A stretch of 40,000 nt of DNA. It comes from Symbiodinium natans. Taxonomy: Eukaryota; Sar; Dinophyceae; Suessiales; Symbiodiniaceae. The notes beneath the pieces are model-generated. The model ran no database searches. It saw nothing but the letters and a program-made list of their open reading frames with translations, and was not told the origin of the DNA. Of the stretch, positions 1 through 11,600 are shown one piece after another. The position numbers were made by a program, and so were the translations under genes. The stretch lies in contig CAJNDS010002401.1 in NCBI GenBank assembly GCA_905221605.1, positions 1 to 40,000 on the forward strand. The letters are read 5' to 3'. How positions within the stretch are numbered: position 1 is the stretch's first letter; each line of letters starts with the position of its first letter.

Positions 1-372
1 GGAGGAAGAGGAGAAGAGGAGAAGAGGAGAAGAGGAGAAGAGGAGAAGAGGAGAAGAGGAGAAGAGGAGAAGGGGAGAAGGGGAGAAGGGGAGAAGGGGA
101 GAAGGGGAGAAGGGGAGAAGGGGAGAAGGGGAGAAGGGGAGAAGGGGAGAAGGGGAGAAGGGGAGAAGGGGAGAAGAGGAGAAGAGGGGAAGAGGGGAAG
201 AGGAGAAGAGGAGAAGAGGAGAAGAGGAGAAGAGGAGAAGAGGAGAAGAGGAGAAGAGGAGAAGAGGAGAAGAGGAGAAGAGGAGAAGAGGAGAAGAGGA
301 GAAGAGGAGAAGAGGAGAAGAGGAGAAGAGGAGAAGAGGAGAAGAGGAGAACAGGAGAAGAGGAGAAGAGAA
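1..372. repeat. AAGAGGAG/AAGGGGAG 8-mer satellite
   Basis: Tandem purine 8-mers with a G-rich block at about 70-175; starts at the window edge, so its full length is unknown. Confidence 0.95.
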
Positions 373-436
373 GAAGAGAAGAAGAGAAAAATACCATGAA
401 AGAGAAAGAGAAAGAGAGATAAAAAGAGAAAAAGAG

Positions 437-650
<214 letters not shown>

Positions 651-1140
651 AAAGGTTCAAGCGTCTCTGAATCCTGCCCAGCCTTCACCTGCCTGGAATA
701 TCGCTTTCCTGCAGACGCCGGCTGGACGCGTCCGTGGACCTCCTCAAAGCCCAGGTGCTCCCAGATCGCCTCCGACTGGGGGACAGCATCAAGCAAAAGA
801 TGCTGCCCTCCACTCCGGCCGGCCTCAGGTGTCGCTATTACTGACACACTCGCTCCAGATGCACACAATCGCTCCAATATCTGGGCGATGCCTAGGGCCT
901 AGGACGATGCATACACTCGCTCCAGTCCCTGGGCGATGACTAGGACTACCCCTATAAGCCCAAAAGGAAAGGAAGGTGACAGACGTGGCGCTCCAAGCCC
1001 GTCGACGAGGTCTCGGGCGAACATGGGAGCGTCGGTCACTGCGACCTCGAGATTGACGTCGCGGCCCACGTCCTCTAAGGAGGGCGTGTGATGAGTGCTC
1101 GTGGGAATACTGCGTTCCGATCGCGGTAGCTGTTTGGGCT
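651..1140. other. Unassigned GC-moderate stretch
   Basis: No convincing exon seen. Contains an imperfect duplication of CTCGCTCCAGnnnCTGGGCGATG near 850-940. Confidence 0.5.
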
Positions 1141-1228
1141 GTGGCGCTGGCGCTGCGTGTTGATATTGGCGTTGGTGGTGTTGTTGGTGTTGTTGATGTC
1201 CCTGCTGTTGTTGGTGTTGTTGCAGTCG

Positions 1229-1229
1229 G

Positions 1230-1310
<81 letters not shown>
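1229..1310. repeat. (GTT)n microsatellite
   Basis: About 27 GTT units in a wider GTT/GGT-rich stretch (1160-1400). Confidence 0.95.
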
Positions 1311-1399
1311 CGCTGTTGTTGTGGGCTGTTCTGTTGTTGGTTGATGTTGGCTATTCTTGGTTGTGGTTGGTTGGTTGTTGTTGGCTGGTTGTTGCTGGT

Positions 1400-2340
1400 T
1401 AATTAAGACACGGAGATCCCATTCCTTTGTCCGTCATTTTAATCTCGAGCAGAAATCTCTTGAGGATTTCAATTTTTTGTCCTTTAATAGATATCTCTCA
1501 TCAGATGTCGTTTCTGAGGCCTCATTCCGAAGATTTTTAATCCTAGCGCCTGCAGGAACAAGATTTTCCTTCGTATTTCATATGACAAATGTATTGAGGG
1601 AATATCCCATTCTTCTTAGTCTCCGCCCTAAGCGTTAGCCACTTTCGTAGTGCGCGTCTTCGTGATATTCATATTATGACAGTCATTAAGCCTTACTCTC
1701 GTGCTATTGAATCCATAATCAAGGCTGCCTTGAACCTCCTCGACTCGTCAATTAATGTTTTTCAATTACGAGGGAATATTCATTAATTGCTAAACGTATG
1801 GCCATCTACAATATTAGAATAAGATTAGAGCTTACTCACAAATTAATAATGCCAGACCCACAACGCCCAAACACAACGAGTTGAAGACCGACTAGATTTT
1901 ACGTCAAGTATAGGTGGAGTTGAAATAATTCATGGCTTCGCAACCGGAAAGTATCAAGATATATCGAAATCTTACGCGCTCGGTGCAGAGACCTTCGACG
2001 AAAGAATCCATATTTAGATCTTAGTGCGAGGGCGGATTTCAGAAATATAAATAATTGTTAAATAACTGTAGAATAGAAATCTCAATAATAAAATAAAGAT
2101 CTAGACCATAGATCATGAAGTATCTACTCACCCATCTCATCTATACACTAAATCAATATCGGTCTTACAAAGGCAAACTCATACACTTCTTTTAACTGAA
2201 TTGCGAGCTTGATACATCGTAGTAGAGTAATGAGAGAATATGTCGACATTTCATGCCGGAATTTGAAGGGCCAGTATGAAGAATAAACATACGATAGGGA
2301 TGTAAATAAATGGGGAACTTCATTTTCTATCCTTCTGTTC
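1400..2340. other. AT-rich unique DNA with no gene seen
   Basis: Stops in all frames and no telomere-like repeat. Lies beyond the 3' end of the PPR gene and may be intergenic. Confidence 0.5.
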
Positions 2341-2505
2341 CCCTGTCCGCAGAAGACTCCATCCTCCCCCGTCAGGGTTGATCTTTTACAGGAGTTAAGA
2401 TTGGGGGGGCCTTTGGGGATTTAGCCCCCCTCAACAAGGTCCCTGTTAAGAGGCCCAGAAGTAGGGTTCAGAAGGGTCCCGTTTAGTGGGTCTCCCTCAT
2501 CCTAC

Positions 2506-2652
2506 CTAGGATGATGCACAAGCACACACACAGAAGTGTTTCGAAGCCACAGGCAAGCCAGCGCTCGCGTAGGATCTCAGGAGGGCTTGCTCGAGGGCCG
2601 ACGACAGTCGGACGCCACGGCTCTGGAGATCTGCGGCGATCTGCTGCGCCTC
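2506..2652 (-). CDS. PPR gene, probable last exon
   Basis: The acceptor AAACCAG precedes GAG in phase 0, right after a telomere-like array. It encodes EAQQIAADLQSRGVRLSS then ALEQALLRSYASAG and runs to a TAG. The first part completes the second helix of a PPR begun in the 3112-3237 exon. The tail after ASAG is Cys-rich and not PPR-like, so an unseen donor inside it is possible. Confidence 0.65.
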   Translation of the reverse strand, partial: EAQQIAADLQSRGVRLSSALEQALLRSYASAGLPVASKHFCVCACASS

Positions 2653-5600
2653 CTGGTTTAAGGTTTAGGGTTTAGGGTTTAGGGTTCAGGGTTTAGGGTT
2701 TAGGGGTTGGCAGAAGGAATCCCCCCAAAAAAGGCTCAGCAAGGGCTTGGGGTTTGAAGGATTCGTGCCGGGTTCCGAGTGCATGCTTGGATGCAACGGC
2801 CTCCGCCGAAGTACCTACTCAAACTTTAAAGGCTGGGGTTGTATGTAGGCCAAATAAGGCTTGAACCCATCTTAGCACAGCTACAGCTACTCATTGACCA
2901 CTGTTCTCCTTCCTTTCTTCCCTGAACCTTAAAACCCGAGCCCTTCAACCTGCGGGAATGGAGAGAGTCTTGACCAGGAGGTTCTGAAACTGAAAGGGCA
3001 AATCGTGTTAGGTTAATGGTCCATGTCCCTAAGACTAAGCTTAGATTCCCTAAACCCTGAACCCTGAACCCTAAACCCTACACCCTAAACCCTGAACCCT
3101 AAACCCTCAACGAGCAGCTCTGGGTCCTTCCAGCGCCCCCCGGAGCAGGCGCCCAAGGCAGCACCAATCGCAGCCGCGTCGACCACACAGTGCAGGTCAG
3201 CCATGGCATGGAAGAAGTGAAGGGCCATTTCCCACGCCTGGCAGCTTAGGGTTTAGGGTTTAGGGTTTAAGGTTTAGGGTTTAAGGGTTTAGGGCATGGT
3301 TCAGGGTTTCGCTAGGGTTTCGGGCTTTGGGAGCCTGGATATGTAGGCTCGGGTCATTGGGGCAGCCGGAGCTTTGCCCAAAAACACCTGGCATTCAATG
3401 AGACTCTTGCGTTCGGGAAGACCCTGGACTCTAACCTCATAAACGCTGCTCGCATCCGGGTGTGTGCTGCGTCCCCAGCTCGGGTGATGCTGCGTGAATC
3501 CCCCTGCACGATAGCCCAGCTTCAGGTTTTCTTCATCAAAACGAATCTAGCGAGAATCGTTACAGTATTTGCAGCAACCTGCCACGTTCATCATCTTCGT
3601 AATCTTAATGTTTAATAACCGCAATCATAACAATCATCATAATACTCCTTCTAAGAATAACCATAGCTACCACAATCATCCTAAACCCTAAACCCTAAAC
3701 CCTAAACCCTAAACCCTGAACCCTGAACCCTGAACCCTGAACCCTGAACCCTGAACCCGGAACCCTGAACCCTAAACCCTAAACCCTGCACCCTAAACCC
3801 GAAACCCGAAGCCCTAAACCCTCATCAGCAGCACCGGGTTGCCTGCGCTGCTGCGCAGGCTGCGATCGTCGTGTTGAAGGTGACGGCATCTGAAGTCTGG
3901 CCGGTGGCCTGCTTGCAAAGTCGACCATAAACCCGAAACCCTAAGGTTTAGGGTTTAGGGTTTAGGGTTTAGGGTTTAGGGTTTAGGGTTCAGGGTTAAG
4001 GGTTTAGGGTTTAGGGTTTACCCTATGTGAGAACTTCCAAAAAGTCTACACACACACACAGAGGCCCCTCAGCTCAGTCTGCTGCGATGCAGAGGCTAAG
4101 TACTGAATCAGCAAGATCACTCTCATCATACCCCAACCCCGGACTCCCGAAGCCCTAAGCCCTAAGCCCTATTTCCCCTAAACCCTAAACCCTAAACCCT
4201 AAACCCTAAACCCTAAACCCTAAACCCTAAACCCTAAACCCTAAATCCCCTAAACCCTCAACCCTAAACCATGCCTGCCAGGTCCGTTGCAACAACTGGG
4301 TCAGGGCAACTGCCCGCTGCCAGGCGCGGCTGGCACCACAGGCTGCCATTGCGGCATTCACGACGACCTGAGCTTGGGCCGAAGGGTTTAGGGTTTAGGG
4401 TTTAGGGTTTAGGGTTCAGGGTTCAGGGTTCAGGGTTCAGGGCTTACGTAACTTTGTTGTTACGAAAATGACTAAGAATGTGATTATGAGGACCTTGTCA
4501 ATATCAGTTCTACTACGATGACTCTAATGACTATTATTCTCCTTGTTTTCACAATTGTTAGTGTGACTATTTTCGTTACTCTTGCTATTTCTTGGAACTA
4601 TTGCTGTTCTACTCTCTTCCACAACCAACCCGCGCATTGTGCGCTTGGTATCCTTGCGGCTGAGGTCAGTGCTTCAGGGCAATTCTTGCGCCGAGCCGCC
4701 GTGTTGGGCTGGGCCACCCCTTGTGAATACCTGAGCAGCTGGCGGTGTGGTCTAGGGCTTAGGGCTTCTAAGCCAGCCCAAAAACCCGTCAAGGTTCGAC
4801 CGCAGTATATCTATCCCTTCCATCGCCTGTGTGTTGGGAACAACTGAGATAGCCACTCGTCGTAGAGCTGAAGAGCCGCATCTGCGTTCTGACCCTGTGC
4901 GCATGCAGTGATGCAGGAGCTCCACGATACCTGGATCATGGGTTTAGGGCTTCAAGCATTCTCAAGCGTTGGAGGGTGGTTGAAACAGCTGTGGGCAAGT
5001 TTCTGCTTCGTGTTTACTTCCTTGCCGGCTGCCAGCTGGGTAACGTGTCCAGTACCCCGTCAGTGTAGCGTTTTTTTATCTACCGGGCTAAACCCTAAAG
5101 CCTAAACCCTAAACCCTCAAGGCCAGGATAAATAGAAATTGTAGGTGCTTCATTCCGAGCAGCTCGTGCAATAATCCTGCACAGTGCAAAAATTTTAGCC
5201 AAAAGCCCGGCTTTCAGGGCACCAAAAAACCCTGAACGGCCCGAACCCCCCACAACCCTTCCAAACACCAGCAGGCCCCCACCCCCAGCCCACTTGCCCA
5301 ACGCCCCCCCAACAGCCCCACAGCCCAGCCCCCAGCGCACTCCTGCCCCGCCCCCCCCAGCCCCTTGCCCCACCCTTCCACCCTCCCTCCAGCCCCTAGC
5401 CAGCCCCCAAACCAGCCCCCCTCAGCCCGCCAGCCCTTGGCAGCCCCTCCAAGCCCCCGCAAGCCTGGCACTTTTGTTCAAAAGCAAAAGAAAAAACCGG
5501 TCAAAACCCCGTCAGCCCCCCCCCACCTCCCCCAAGCCTGGCACTTTTGTTCAAAAGCAAAAGAAAAAACCGGTCAAAACCCCGTCAAAACCCCGTAAAA

Positions 5601-8600
5601 ACCGGTCAAAACTCGGTCAAAACCCGGACACAAACCCTATACAATTTCTATAAACCCTAAACCCTCAACCCTAAACCCTAGCAATTCTGATTCAGGTGCA
5701 GCATCTCTTGGCAGGAGCTTGGTCAGCATGAGGTCAAAGAGGGCCAGTGCTTGCCGCCACTTGAGACGCCCAACGCAAGCAGACATCACCGTGTTGAAAG
5801 AGACCTGCAGGCAGTGTTCTGGTGAGCCAAGATTCTTAGTAGCGTTCGTCTGCCTCCACTTAAGCTTCATATGGGTAGCTGTCAGAAGGGGCTTCTATGA
5901 ACCCCAGTAAGGTTTGCATACTCAGTCCCACCACAGCAACTGCTCATGAATCCCCCAGGTCAGCCTTGCACTGCGGACCTTTCTATCAAGCTGAGGAGGA
6001 GATAAGACAGGGTTTAGGGTTTAGGGTTCAGGGTCGGTTTAGGGTAGGAGTTTAGGATTCTTCAGGGATTCATGGTGCACGTGGGTTTCGGGTCGCGGCA
6101 TGAGCTGCCAAACAGTCTTTGCGCTTTGATCATAAAAAGAGGAGCTCTTAAACCACAATCCAAAAGCCCAAAACAGTGAGCCTTAAACCCACAGCTCCTA
6201 AACCTAAACACCGCACCCTGCAAGCACCCTCCCTCGGCCCTAGACGCTAAACACTGAGCAAAAGGGTCAGCGGTGGATTCGGAAACTGAAAACGCGCGGA
6301 TTCGGAAACTGGAAAGCCCTGATTCCGGAAACTGGAAAGCGCAGGTTCGGAAACCCAAAGCACGGGTTCGGGAAATCAGGATTCGGGAAATCCGCTGATT
6401 CAAGAAACTTGAAACTGGAAAACGCGGATCGGAAACCAGGGATTCGGGAAGCTGGAAACCGCGGATGAAAACCGCTCATTCAGGAAACTCGAACGCGCCG
6501 ACTCGGAAACCGCCAATTTTCGGGAAACGGGAAAGCGCAGATTCTGAAACCGCTGCCTCGGGAAACTCAAAGCAGGCTCGGCAGCTGATTTCATCCACCC
6601 CAGCCCCCGCCCCTCACCCCCCTAGTTCCTCAATCGTGTGGTTTCCTGAATCGCAATTTCCTGAATCAAGGCAGTGTCCTGATTCGAGCAGTTTCCTGAA
6701 TCGCCGGGTCTCCGGATTCGCCTGGTTTGCTGAAATCTGGCTCTGCGTGCTTTCACGCAAACCCCTGAACAGTGCTGTTGTGCTGCTAAGAAGAAAAAAA
6801 CCAGAGTTCAGGTCAAAACCCCTCATCCCCAGTGACCCCACACGAGCTGCAAGTACCGGCCTCATCTGCTTGTAGGCCCTTCCGAGGAAACTCGAAAAGC
6901 AGCCAGGATGCAAGTTGCCAGTTGCCTGCAAGTCCAACTAGGGTTTAGGGTTTAGGGTTTAGGATTCAGGACGTAGGGCTTAGGGTTTACCAAAACAGCA
7001 ACTTTCGGGAGTCCCGGTCTGACTGATGTCGGTCGGTCCTCCGCCTGATTCTCGAGAGTCTTGGATAGCTGGGCAAACCCGAACTCTAAACCCTCAAGAC
7101 AAAACAAATAGAAATTGTATGACCCTAAACCCTAAACCCTAAACCCGAATTTCCTGGCTCTGGTACCAAGCCACTCGCACGCTCCAGCGCGCTGAGGCAT
7201 GCGTTCGCCGAGGTCAAGCTGGGCAGAGGAAAGCTGGACCCTGTGGAGTGGAAGGAAGGATTAGGGTTTAGGGTTTAGGGTTTTTTTGGTAGAGGCCCAA
7301 GCAGGGCAGGAGAGGGCTTTTGGGGTAACTCGGATTGTCCAAAAAAGGTACTTGCAGGCTCTACGAGACCTATATCAAGCACACGCTTCTAAAAACATTG
7401 TGGCAGTTCGTACTCCCATGCCACTGTGGGTACAGCAATTCTTAGTTCTTACCCTAACCCCTAAACCCTAAACCCTAAACCCTAAACCCTAAACCCTAAA
7501 CCCTAAACCCTAAACCCTAAACCCTAAACCCTAAACCCTAAACCCTAAACCCTAAACCCTAAACCATCCGAAGCCCAAAATGGATTTAGGAGGCGGGGCA
7601 GGGTCTCCATGAGAGAAGCCTTAACCCACAACCCTTACGCCCAAAACCCCATTCAAGGTTTTGTGCTTCTTGGGGTTTCGGGTAGGGTCCTCATGAAGGC
7701 ACCCTAAACCCTAAACCCTAAACCCTGAACCCTGAACCCTAAACCCTAAACCCTCAAGACAAAATAAATAGAAATTGTATGTGATCTCATTCTGAATTTC
7801 CAAGTTATTTGTCTAAACAGCTGAGGCCAAATACTCAATTTACTTAAACCTCTGGCTCCCCCCTCCCCACCCCCTCCCTCCCCCCCCACCCCCCCCCTTC
7901 CCCCACCTCCCACCTCCCTTCCCCCTTCCCTCCCTGCCCCCCCGCCAAAAAAAATGACCCATAGTTCCAAAAAACAAAAACTTTCGCTCAAAATGTTTCG
8001 GTCAAAAAACTTATTGGGACCCAAACCCTATACAATTTCTATCAACCCTAAACCCTAAACCCTATGTGGAGCCTTCGCCTTCGCAGCGCTCCCCCGAGTT
8101 CCAAGCATCTTGAAGAAAGCCTTAGGTCGCTGGGCAAGAGCTTTATGAGTCTCCGAAATTAGGGGGTTTAGGGTTTAGGGTTTAGGGGTACCTTATTGGG
8201 GTCCTTATTGTAAGGGCCCTATTTTCGTAAACGCCCTTATGCGTGTCATCCCCGGGCATTGGTATGAGTGTTAACACACGAAGGAAGGTATTCGAAGACT
8301 TGCAAATGTTTGGGTTTTGGGGGTTTTGACGGGTGGGGTTTGGAGGGTGGTGGGGGGAACTGCCCCAGCATTTGCTAGCCGTTGCTCTCAGGAAGCCAAC
8401 CTGTGCTCCCTGATGCCTGCACCCCGGGCAGAAGGCTACCTTTTGTCCACCCCAAAAATCTCGAAGACAAGCTGCCAAGCGCATGCAGCCAGCTGCTGCC
8501 GTCACGGCAAGCCTCGGAAAAAGCGGCTCGATGTCCCTCAGTTCTGTGCAAGGCATCCAGACTTACAAAAAGCTTCGCGAGTGCACATCATGCAGCTTGC

Positions 8601-11600
8601 CTGGCTTCTGCAAGCAGCCGAGTAGGAGAAACATGTGGAGGTAACCCTAAACCCTAAACCCTAAACCCTAAACCCTAAGCCCTAAACCCTGTCAGGCAAG
8701 GTGCCGTCACTGCAGCTGTGCATGTGACAGCATCCAGCAATGGTCGATGCTTCAGCAGAAGCAGAACTGCCTGTCGGAACATGGTGTTGAACCACGTGAG
8801 GAGGTGCAAATTTGTCCTTTATGGTAGGGGTCCTTCCTTGCAAGGGCAGCAGTTCTGAGCAGAACCTAGCTAATTCAGAACAACCCACCCCTATGTGGAG
8901 AACAAGTGCATCAGCTGAGCGCCTCATGGCCCGCCCGAATTCTGCTGTAACGCGGGCGTCCATGCCTGCTGCCCGCCTAGCTGGCAACCGATGGAACTAC
9001 TTGCCTGGTTATCAAAAGTACCATCTTTGCAATCCAGTTGCTGAAGCCTGCTTACAGCCCTCCATCCCTTCCTACAACTGCCCGCAAACATTCGCAGTAG
9101 GTATGAAGGGAATCATAGTGGAAGCACCTTGTAAACCCCGAACACGAAACCTTCAGTGTCCTTAAGCCCCCCAAGAAGCAAACCCTAAGCCCACCTCCCA
9201 TTTGGAGGCGCCGCTGCAGGCCAGCACTGTCGTGGAGAGGGCGATGAAGCTCTTTCGAGCCTGCTTCGGGATGCCCTTATTGATCGAAGACTTTACACTA
9301 AACCGTATTGAAGGGGCCGTAGCACTACATTAACGGGCATATCAAGCCCCGCAACCCCAGCCGGCGATGTCCATAAATCCAGGCACCCCCAACCCCAGAC
9401 CCCAAGCCGTAGAGTAGTGTAGTAACCCTAAACCCTAAATCCTACACCCTAAACCCTAAGCCTTCATCACCCCAACCCCGAAACCCTGAACCCTGAACTT
9501 TTTCTTGTCGAGTCGCAGGAGTCTCCAGGGCCCACAGCGCCAGCGCCGCCTCCCAGGAAGCGGCTCGCGCAACTCCTGGACCGGATTTGGGTTTGGGGTT
9601 TAAGTTTAGGGTTTCGGGTTTCAGGTTTAACAAAACCTGGTACATTAGGGTTTAGGGGCGACATGTATGGTGCCTAAGGTTTCGGGTTTCAGGTTTAACA
9701 AAACCTGGTGCATTAGGGTTTAGGGGCAACATGTATGGTGCCGAAACCCAAAAATCTTTGCTTCCCTCCTACTCGTAAAACCCAAAGTTCCGTTCAAGCT
9801 TCAAATGCCTTCAATATAACCTAAAACCCTTAACCCTTAACCCCTCTAACCCTTGCTTCGGAAAGGAGGTAAGTAGGGAATTCCGGGTTCTTGGGGTTCA
9901 GGGTTTAGGTTTAGGGTTCAGGGTTTAGGGTCTCGGGTTTAGGGTTTAGGGTTTAGGGTTTAGGGATTTCGGGTTTGGGGTTTATGAAGTCTAGGCTTAG
10001 AACCGGCAAGTTGTGTCGGGCGCGAGGTCATGTGTGTTGGGTCTTTGAGCTTGCGGGGTTCAGCTTAGGGTTTAGGGTTTCAGGTGTAGGGTTTAGGGTT
10101 TGGGTGTACAACTTGCAGTCCAGGACGTAGAGTGTAGAGTTTGGAATTGGTTGCCGCTGCGACAGGACAACTAATCTTGACTTTCCCCCTTCCCCCCCCC
10201 CCCAAAAAAAAAAGAGGCTCTCGTTAGGCTCCCAACAAAGAACAATTACCAAAACCCTGAACTAAACCCTAAACCCTACACCCTATACCAAACCCTGAAC
10301 CCTGAACCCTATACCAAACCCTGCGCCCTGAACTCTGAGCCCTAAACCCTAAACCCTAAACCCTAAACCCTAAACCCTAAACCCTAAACCCTAAACCCTA
10401 AACCATCTGCAGGGTTCCGGTGGTCAAGGCTTCTCCTGCGATGGCGGCGCCCACGGCCACCGGAGAGTGTTGCATCCGCAGGTTGAAGAGAAGGGCCAGA
10501 GACATCTGTGTTGAGGGTTAGGGGTTAAGGGTTAAGGGTTTAGGACTTAGGGAGGGTGGTTGGGTTTTTTTTTAATGGCTTAGGGTTGATGGGTTTTTTT
10601 TGGGGGTTGATTAGGGGCAGTTTAGGGTTTGAGGGTGTTAGGGGTTTAAGGTTTGGGTTCAGGCTTTCTAGGGCTCTCCTGGATAGCTAGCAGTGAGGTT
10701 GCATGGCACCCAAAGGCAGCTATAATCACTTAAAGTTTTTTCCCTACTTTTTTGGTAAGGAATCCGCTCTCAGAGAAACCCAAAACGGCCCAGAATGTCC
10801 CACGCGAAACCGGATCCTGTTTATCGCTGCTTACGCAGTCCCAACCATAAACCTAAAACCCTACAACCCCTAAATCCCCATGAACCTAGTAGGCGTGGGA
10901 AGGGGGTTTCCGCGGGTGCCTGCCACTGCACATTGCGGCTGCAGCAGCTGACAGCCGCACTGCCCACGAAGTCCTCGAGAGCACCGTAAACCCTAAACCC
11001 TAAACCCTAAACCCTAACCCCCTCAACCCCAAAACCCTGAACTCCCAGCCCCAAGCCCTGAACCCTCAGCTTGCCCTAGATGACACGGCCCCAAAGGGTC
11101 TAGGGTTTTAGGGTTTAAGCCCCTGAGCCCCAAATTCGTAGTTTTCCAAAGGCCTGAACCGATCTTGCAAGCCCGGATGCGTCTGGTGGCACGCGCCCGG
11201 CCTGGAGATCCTCCAGAAGCCTCGGAACTCTGTTTTTGCAATTATGTTCTTTCTGGCTGCATAGAGCATGGGAGGTTCCTACCTTCCGAAGCCTTAAACT
11301 ACGACACAAGTATCGCCCCATCCCTGGTACCATGAAGCTCCAAGCACCCCTTTCACCAGCTTCTCACACCAAGCTGCCACAGCGCCCAGGGCCAAGGCAA
11401 CCTACGGATTTCTCTCGTTTTTCAGCGAGTTTCGGAGTCCAACTAGGTTGTCAAGGGATTGGCGGGGGCTCTGACCCCAACCTCTGAGCCCACAACCCTG
11501 AGACCTCAGACCCTACCCCCACTCCAAATCCTTAACTTAAGAGCCTCAAGACCCTCTGCCTGCAAAATCGCTCCTCCCTGAACCCGAAACCCTAAGCCCG

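Noticed and set aside
4598-4847. Intact protein-coding ORFs on either strand
   Set aside because: The minus frame contains a likely PPR micro-exon but the full ORFs run into repeat DNA; only the phase-consistent part is kept.
7455-7565. True chromosome end
   Set aside because: The CCCTAAA arrays are interstitial, short, in both orientations and flanked by unique sequence on both sides.
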